Shown here: positions 32,802-37,048 of the stretch, piece after piece
Numbering within the stretch: position 1 is the stretch's first letter
Layout of the letters: the number at the start of each line of letters is the position of its first letter
DNA from: Muribaculaceae bacterium
Lineage (GTDB): Bacteria > Bacteroidota > Bacteroidia > Bacteroidales > Muribaculaceae
Direction of reading: 5' to 3'
DNA length: 37,048 bases
Assembly (NCBI GenBank): GCA_017964485.1
Contig: JAGCRW010000011.1
Location: forward strand, 1 to 37,048
Translations under genes and position numbers: made by a program
The notes under the pieces: generated by a model
The model's database searches: none
Told to the model about the DNA's origin: nothing
What the model saw: the letters and a program-made list of their open reading frames with translations, nothing else

Positions 32802-34403
32802 TCATTGTTTTGCTTTGGCTTTAGCGTGACGCTTTGCTGTCTGGATGCACTCGCGACGAGCGATAATAACCGACACGCCTTTGTAGTTGATTTCCTCGTC
32901 AATAACCTTCTCCATGTCAGGATAGTTCTTGGGCAGAGGAACAATAACACGTACATGAGCGGGATCAACACCCACACCATAGCAAATCTGCTCAAGACGA
33001 CCTGTACCAGCAGAGTCTTGACCGCCTGTCATACCAGTAGTGAGATTATCGCTGATGCAAAGAGTGATATTAGCCTTCTCATTAACTGCATCGAGCAGAC
33101 CCGTCATACCGCTATGAGTAAAGGTCGAATCGCCAATCACTGCAACAGAGGGATGCACGCCAGCATTGGCAGCGCCAACCGACATAGTGAGTGACGCACC
33201 CATCTCAACGCAAGTCTGGAAAGCATGGAAAGGAGCCAACCAACCGAGAGTGTAGCAGCCGATGTCGGCAAATACGCGAGCAGTCTCATAGTTCTTCAAC
33301 ACATTATTGAGTGCAGTGTAGAAATCACGGTGACCGCAACCCTGGCACAATGCTGGTGGACGAGGCACGGTAACTGTTGCTGCAGCATGTGACTCAAGTG
33401 GAGCCATACCCAAAGCAGCGCGAAGCACATCGGGATTCAACTCACCAGTACGAGGCAGAGTGCCATCAAGGCGTCCCTTAATCTCAATTGGCAATTCAAG
33501 CACACCACGAAGCACTTTCTCAACCAGAGGCTGACCTTCCTCCACTACCATAATGCTCTTGCACTCGGTAGCGAGCTTGCGCACCATCTTCTTAGGCAAT
33601 GGATACTGCGTAATCTTTAGCACGGGGAATGGGCATCCTTCTGGATAGTTCTCCATAAGGTAATTGAAAGCAATACCGCAAGTGATTATACCCATTGAGT
33701 GGTCAGGACCGTCAATATACTGGTTCTGACCCATAGTGCAAGCGTCTTCCTCAAAGGCAAGAATGTCTTTTACGAGCTGGTCGTTGCGCATGCGGGCATT
33801 TACTGGCAGTGTTACCCATTGGCGTGGATTCTCAGGGAAGTGAATCTCATTTTGCTCAAGCTGTTCGCTAGTCTCAACAATGGCGCGCGAGTGAGCCATG
33901 CGTGTTGTTAGGCGCATGAGCACAGGAATTCGGTTCTTCTCGCTGTAGTCAAAAGCGCATCGCACCATCTCGTAAGCCTCTTGCTGAGAAGATGGCTCAA
34001 AACATGGCATCATTGCGAAGTCGGCATAGAAGCGAGAATCCTGCTCATTCTGCGACGAGTGCATTGAAGGGTCATCGCAAGCAACTATAACCAAGCCACC
34101 ATTGGCACCAGTCACAGCACTGTTGACGAAGGCGTCGGCACACACGTTCATGCCAACGTGCTTCATACACACCATGGCGCGCTTGCCGGCATAGCTCATG
34201 CCCAAAGCCTCCTCCATGGCAGTCTTCTCGTTAGCACTCCAACGGCAATGCACGCTGCCAGCGCGTCCTTGCTCACTCTTTTGAATAAACTCGGTAATCT
34301 CGGTCGATGGGGTACCAGGATAGGCCCACACGCCGCTTAATCCGGCATGCAGTGCGCCAAGTGCCAAGGCCTCATCGCCAAGTAGCAAATGTTTACTTTT
34401 CAT
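32802..34403 (-). CDS. iorA: Indolepyruvate:ferredoxin oxidoreductase, alpha subunit, lacking the ferredoxin domain
   Basis: A 533-residue thiamine-pyrophosphate subunit. The N-terminal half is the pyrimidine-binding domain (GLSGVWAYPGTPSTEITE and, further on, CMKHVGMNVCADAFVN). The C-terminal half binds the diphosphate: CQGCGHRDFY and GDSTFTHSGMTG (from residue 424) ending SDN at 453, the TPP motif. Archaeal and many bacterial IorA proteins, about 600-650 residues, continue with two [4Fe-4S] clusters; here the protein stops at ARRECIQTAKRH plus a lysine/alanine tail, with no CxxCxxC motif. Electrons must then leave through another route, presumably external ferredoxin. It is first in the operon with iorB, the aminotransferase and the CoA-transferase. 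No canonical promoter box was found upstream. Confidence 0.93.
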   Translation of the reverse strand: MKSKHLLLGDEALALGALHAGLSGVWAYPGTPSTEITEFIQKSEQGRAGSVHCRWSANEKTAMEEALGMSYAGKRAMVCMKHVGMNVCADAFVNSAVTGANGGLVIVACDDPSMHSSQNEQDSRFYADFAMMPCFEPSSQQEAYEMVRCAFDYSEKNRIPVLMRLTTRMAHSRAIVETSEQLEQNEIHFPENPRQWVTLPVNARMRNDQLVKDILAFEEDACTMGQNQYIDGPDHSMGIITCGIAFNYLMENYPEGCPFPVLKITQYPLPKKMVRKLATECKSIMVVEEGQPLVEKVLRGVLELPIEIKGRLDGTLPRTGELNPDVLRAALGMAPLESHAAATVTVPRPPALCQGCGHRDFYTALNNVLKNYETARVFADIGCYTLGWLAPFHAFQTCVEMGASLTMSVGAANAGVHPSVAVIGDSTFTHSGMTGLLDAVNEKANITLCISDNLTTGMTGGQDSAGTGRLEQICYGVGVDPAHVRVIVPLPKNYPDMEKVIDEEINYKGVSVIIARRECIQTAKRHAKAKAKQ

Positions 34404-34590
34404 TATTTCGAAAATTGTTGTTTATGTTATGTGTATTCTTTATTTTGCAATATTTATACCCTCTCTAGGATATGTTCTGAAATTTTGGACTAAATTACTA
34501 CATTTTCCCGAAACAGCAAAATATAACTGTGATTTTAATTATTTTTATTGAAAAAGTAATCATCATCACTGCTTTTATCGAGCATTAACC

Positions 34591-34628
34591 ATAAAAAAGT
34601 TTTGACAAAAATGCCAAAACTTTTTTAT
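34591..34628 (-). terminator. Terminator of the secreted-protein gene (paralog 2)
   Basis: Perfect 14-base arms at 34591-34604 and 34615-34628 (ATAAAAAAGTTTTG type) around a 10-base loop. On the minus strand the distal arm itself ends in a six-T run. It begins 8 bases after the stop codon at 34636. Confidence 0.8.
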
Positions 34629-34635
34629 AGATTCT

Positions 34636-35667
34636 TTACTTGAGGATTTTGTTCCAAGAGTGTTTCAGTTTGTTGTCACCAAGCATTTTCACTTCTTTCC
34701 TGAACCAGTCGTTAAACACTTCATCGTCGGCAAGATTCTGTTTCAAGAGTTCCATAGAATTGCTCTTCTGGTTTTTGTTCAGCCAAATGAGCCAGGGATC
34801 GGAGTTACGATACATCAAGCGTTTCTGCCAGTCTTTGAGTGAGGACAAGCATTTTGAAGCCTCATTTTTAACAGCCATATCACCAGCATTGAAATAGTTA
34901 TTGAATAGAGCCAACTTTCCTTCAAACAGTTCAGCTATCTTCTCATAACTTGCTGGTTGGGTGTAAAACAATATCACATTCCATCCCATGCCTATGGTGC
35001 GGCACTCGTTCGACTCTCTCACCTCGATGTTGTCGTGCCTTGCGCCAGGTATGCTCCTGTTAGGCTCAACGGTCCATATTGAGTGCTTTGTTATACCATC
35101 ATCGGGACGAGTTATATTGCCCGATTTGTCAATATCATATCTCATGGAAATTTTTCCCTCTTCAGAGATGCGTGGCCCACCGTTGCCGGTTTCCACAAAA
35201 CTCTCGAAGTTTCGAGTTACTGTGGCAGAATTCTCTTCAAGAGTAAACTCATGATTTCGTGGCGACATCCTCGTTCTCTCTATGGTGTTCTCAGTAATTT
35301 TGATATCATCCTTGCACAACACCAACGCCCCATCAATGATGCCTCCATTGGGTTTGTAAGTCACCAAATAATAGTAAGTGTTAACATCTGGAACTCTAGC
35401 GACAAGCAGCGCCACTGTATAGTTTTTAGATTCTTTCCATTCTGTTACATGCACATTGGCCGTCATTAATTCAGAATAATCGCCACAGTACACACCTTTC
35501 AGGAATGTGGCGTTATGCTCCTCTGGCACATAGGCCGATGTGCAGTTTTTATCACTACACTCTAGGTTCACGCCATTAATCTTCACAAAGGTCAAACCAG
35601 GTTTCGCATTAGCTATTGCCACTATTGCCATCATCAGCACAGCAATAAATAATCTTGTTTTATTCAT
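34636..35667 (-). CDS. Secreted protein of unknown family, paralog 2
   Basis: A 343-residue exported protein without a recognised domain, homologous to the protein at 11349-12443. It has a signal peptide (MNKTRLFIAVLMMAIVAIANA, cleavage before KPG). Shared segments are TYKPNGGIIDG, SATVTRNF, YDIDKSGNI, GMGWNVI and DWQKRLMYRNSDPWLIWLNK, in the same order and spacing as in paralog 1. It has more cysteines (CSDKNC near residues 38-43 and several later), so disulfides are likely in the periplasm or outside. The ATG at 35667 is chosen because it starts the signal peptide; the longer frame to 35712 would overlap the M48 gene. It lies 38 bases after that gene and ends at a strong terminator. Function unknown. 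Confidence 0.85.
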   Translation of the reverse strand: MNKTRLFIAVLMMAIVAIANAKPGLTFVKINGVNLECSDKNCTSAYVPEEHNATFLKGVYCGDYSELMTANVHVTEWKESKNYTVALLVARVPDVNTYYYLVTYKPNGGIIDGALVLCKDDIKITENTIERTRMSPRNHEFTLEENSATVTRNFESFVETGNGGPRISEEGKISMRYDIDKSGNITRPDDGITKHSIWTVEPNRSIPGARHDNIEVRESNECRTIGMGWNVILFYTQPASYEKIAELFEGKLALFNNYFNAGDMAVKNEASKCLSSLKDWQKRLMYRNSDPWLIWLNKNQKSNSMELLKQNLADDEVFNDWFRKEVKMLGDNKLKHSWNKILK

Positions 35668-35705
35668 AACTTGATAATATCTTAAAAATGAAAAAATCCA
35701 ATTTA

Positions 35706-36914
35706 TTAGCAAATCGACTCCAGGCTCGGCATATAGTTACGCTGTATTGACTCGGCAATCGCCGATGCCACTTCCATTTCGCTTAGAGCGATGCTTGCGC
35801 CAAAGTTATACAATAACTCAACTTCATTACGTGCAATAACCTTGTCGCTCAAAGCAATGTGAATCATGTATTCAAGCAATCCCAGTCTCATACCTGGATT
35901 AATCTTGAGAATGTTCTCTACCGAGTCATTGAAGATTGCCCCCACATCGCCTTGGGCTATCTCCTCAAGGTATTTGCGTGGGAATATTTTCAGGCGGGCC
36001 AACATCTCGATGATTTGGTTTACCTCGTCTTCTTTCACCTTCTTGTCACTGCTTGCCACTATGAGTCCTGCCGAGGCGATGAAACGAGCCATGTACTCAT
36101 CAAGCTCGCTGTCGCCAACCTTGAGGAGGATGGAGATGAGTTCATCCATGCCCTTCTGAAGTTCTTCCTGAGTCTCGCAAGTAGCAAACAGGTTGAGAGC
36201 CTGCACCCTAATGGGATTTACTGGATGAGATGAACGGCTGATGCCTTTATCCTTCAAGAAATATTCCAAGCGGCGGTTATTGTCGGCGATAAGGGCGTCA
36301 ATGCTCACATTCATCTTTTCCAAGTCAAGCCCCGACGCCATCTTAAAGAACGCTGTCACGCACACGCCCAAGTTCTCTGTTGCCATATAGCCATAGCGGT
36401 CGGCAACTAGTTCGGCAAGCTGCTCATGAAGGCGTATCTTGTATTGCAAAGTCACGGGTACTGCCGCCTCGGGCGGGAACACAAAATTTATGAGTCTTGC
36501 CAGCGCAGTGTCTTTGTTGATCAAGTGACCAAGCTCATGACCAATGACAAAGCGCAGCTCATCGTTGCTCATCAGGTCGAAGAGCGCCGAGTTCACATTC
36601 ACAATGTGGTGCTCGCCCTCATCTTCGGCAGCAAGCGAAAAGGCATTGACATCGCTGTCGCCAGTGATGTAGAAATCTACCTCGTCCTTGATTTTTAGTT
36701 TCTTTTTTACATCCTGACAAAGTTTATAGAAGTCGGGCAAGAGCTCCTTCTGCACTCTTAGGCTATGTCCCTCCATACTGCTACGCCAATATGCGTCGCG
36801 ACTCGAGGTCTTTGTCTTGCGAAGCACTTCTTCAACTATCTCGCCCTGCAAGGCATTATAAATCTGCTTACCAAGCTGTTTCTCTAATTCAAGTTTAGGA
36901 TTTAATTTACTCAT
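35706..36914 (-). CDS. M48-family metallopeptidase with C-terminal TerB-like domain
   Basis: A 402-residue protein without signal peptide or membrane helices, so probably cytoplasmic. Residues about 50-235 are an M48-like zinc peptidase: FVIGHELGHLINKD holds HExxH (126-130) and the third ligand is probably E168 in AELVADRYGY. From about 255 the protein is all-helical with two acidic-residue segments, ASAGLIVASSDKKVKEDEVNQI and IHIALSDKVIARNEVELLYNF, shaped like the metal-binding loops of TerB (tellurite-resistance) domains. Typical M48 proteases of the HtpX or BepA type are membrane or periplasmic, so this cytoplasmic peptidase-TerB arrangement is less usual. It precedes paralog 2 on the same strand. 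A TATATTTG box lies 39 bases upstream. Substrate unknown. Confidence 0.85.
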   Translation of the reverse strand: MSKLNPKLELEKQLGKQIYNALQGEIVEEVLRKTKTSSRDAYWRSSMEGHSLRVQKELLPDFYKLCQDVKKKLKIKDEVDFYITGDSDVNAFSLAAEDEGEHHIVNVNSALFDLMSNDELRFVIGHELGHLINKDTALARLINFVFPPEAAVPVTLQYKIRLHEQLAELVADRYGYMATENLGVCVTAFFKMASGLDLEKMNVSIDALIADNNRRLEYFLKDKGISRSSHPVNPIRVQALNLFATCETQEELQKGMDELISILLKVGDSELDEYMARFIASAGLIVASSDKKVKEDEVNQIIEMLARLKIFPRKYLEEIAQGDVGAIFNDSVENILKINPGMRLGLLEYMIHIALSDKVIARNEVELLYNFGASIALSEMEVASAIAESIQRNYMPSLESIC

Positions 36915-36952
36915 ATAGATATGGTTTTAGTTCCTTAAGTATTTCCAACCTG

Positions 36953-36960
36953 CAAATATA
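36953..36960 (-). promoter_or_regulatory. Candidate -7 box for the M48 gene
   Basis: The minus-strand octamer TATATTTG matches TAnnTTTG and leaves a leader of about 32 bases. No TTTG is present 19-21 bases further upstream. Confidence 0.45.
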
Positions 36961-37005
36961 ACAATAAATTCATTTACTATATTATATTCAACTAACAATT
37001 TGTCA

Positions 37006-37048
37006 CTATTTCACCTCAATTACTGTTGCGGCAGTGTGAGCCGTTGCT
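37006..37048 (-). CDS. C-terminal tail of a minus-strand gene (partial)
   Basis: On the minus strand the window begins inside an open frame that gives ATAHTAATVIEVK and then TAG at 37006-37008. The sequence reads like a protein C terminus with a closing beta strand, and the AT-rich non-coding stretch starts right after the stop, at the promoter region of the M48 gene. Thirteen residues are too few to name a family. Confidence 0.35.
   Translation of the reverse strand, partial: ATAHTAATVIEVK

Overview
The window reads as a chromosomal segment of a Bacteroidales bacterium (phylum Bacteroidota), possibly of the Muribaculaceae or Prevotella type; the family-level guess is inference. The evidence is the set of Bacteroidota-restricted proteins (DUF4290, DUF4827, a PheS with a four-cysteine knuckle, a holA/HsdR_N pair), the type of prolyl-tRNA synthetase, the absence of clear Shine-Dalgarno sequences, and many promoter boxes of the Bacteroidota form TAnnTTTG, several with TTTG 19 bases upstream. 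Coding density is high and most genes are housekeeping. No rRNA, tRNA, CRISPR array or prophage was seen.

Layout. 1-263: the end of trpS. 354-4013 (minus): pheS, nth and a tRNA CCA-adding enzyme fused to an O6-alkylguanine-DNA alkyltransferase. 4285-5235: a lone MCE/MlaD lipid-transport protein. 5236-5730: a gene-free spacer, then dnaA to 7125. 7257-11266 (minus): DUF4290, rimM, an OmpA-domain protein and proS, with tsaB separately promoted. 11349-12443: a secreted protein of unknown family. 12522-15545 (minus): nrnA, a DUF4827 lipoprotein and glmM. 15803-20677: an overlapping dsbD-mazG-topB run, followed by a small cysteine-rich membrane protein. 21070-22128 (minus): holA, divergent from a PD-(D/E)XK orphan, a UvrD-type helicase and nspC. 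26269-28200 (minus): an ABC-F ATPase, divergent from a tRNA dihydrouridine synthase. 29537-34403 (minus): a four-gene operon iorA-iorB-aminotransferase-CoA-transferase. This set is complete for converting aromatic amino acids through arylpyruvates and aryl-acetyl-CoA to free aryl acids, with reduced ferredoxin and acetyl-CoA as gains. 34636-36914 (minus): a second member of the unknown secreted family behind an M48 peptidase with a TerB-like tail.

The least ordinary content is between the genes. Three copies of a roughly 80-base hairpin element occur (4160-4238, 5636-5715, 28223-28302). Base changes in the stems compensate each other between copies. Two copies carry a complete Bacteroidota promoter at one end and point it at a gene, while the copy next to dnaA points away from dnaA and has lost key bases of both promoter boxes. 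A separate 177-base MITE-like element with 17-base terminal inverted repeats and a 5-base target duplication sits exactly at the dus stop codon. Arrays of a 7-base AAAACTG-like unit occupy the -33 region of the pheS and dsbD promoters. The coding oddities are the Cca-Ogt fusion and the two-member secreted family.
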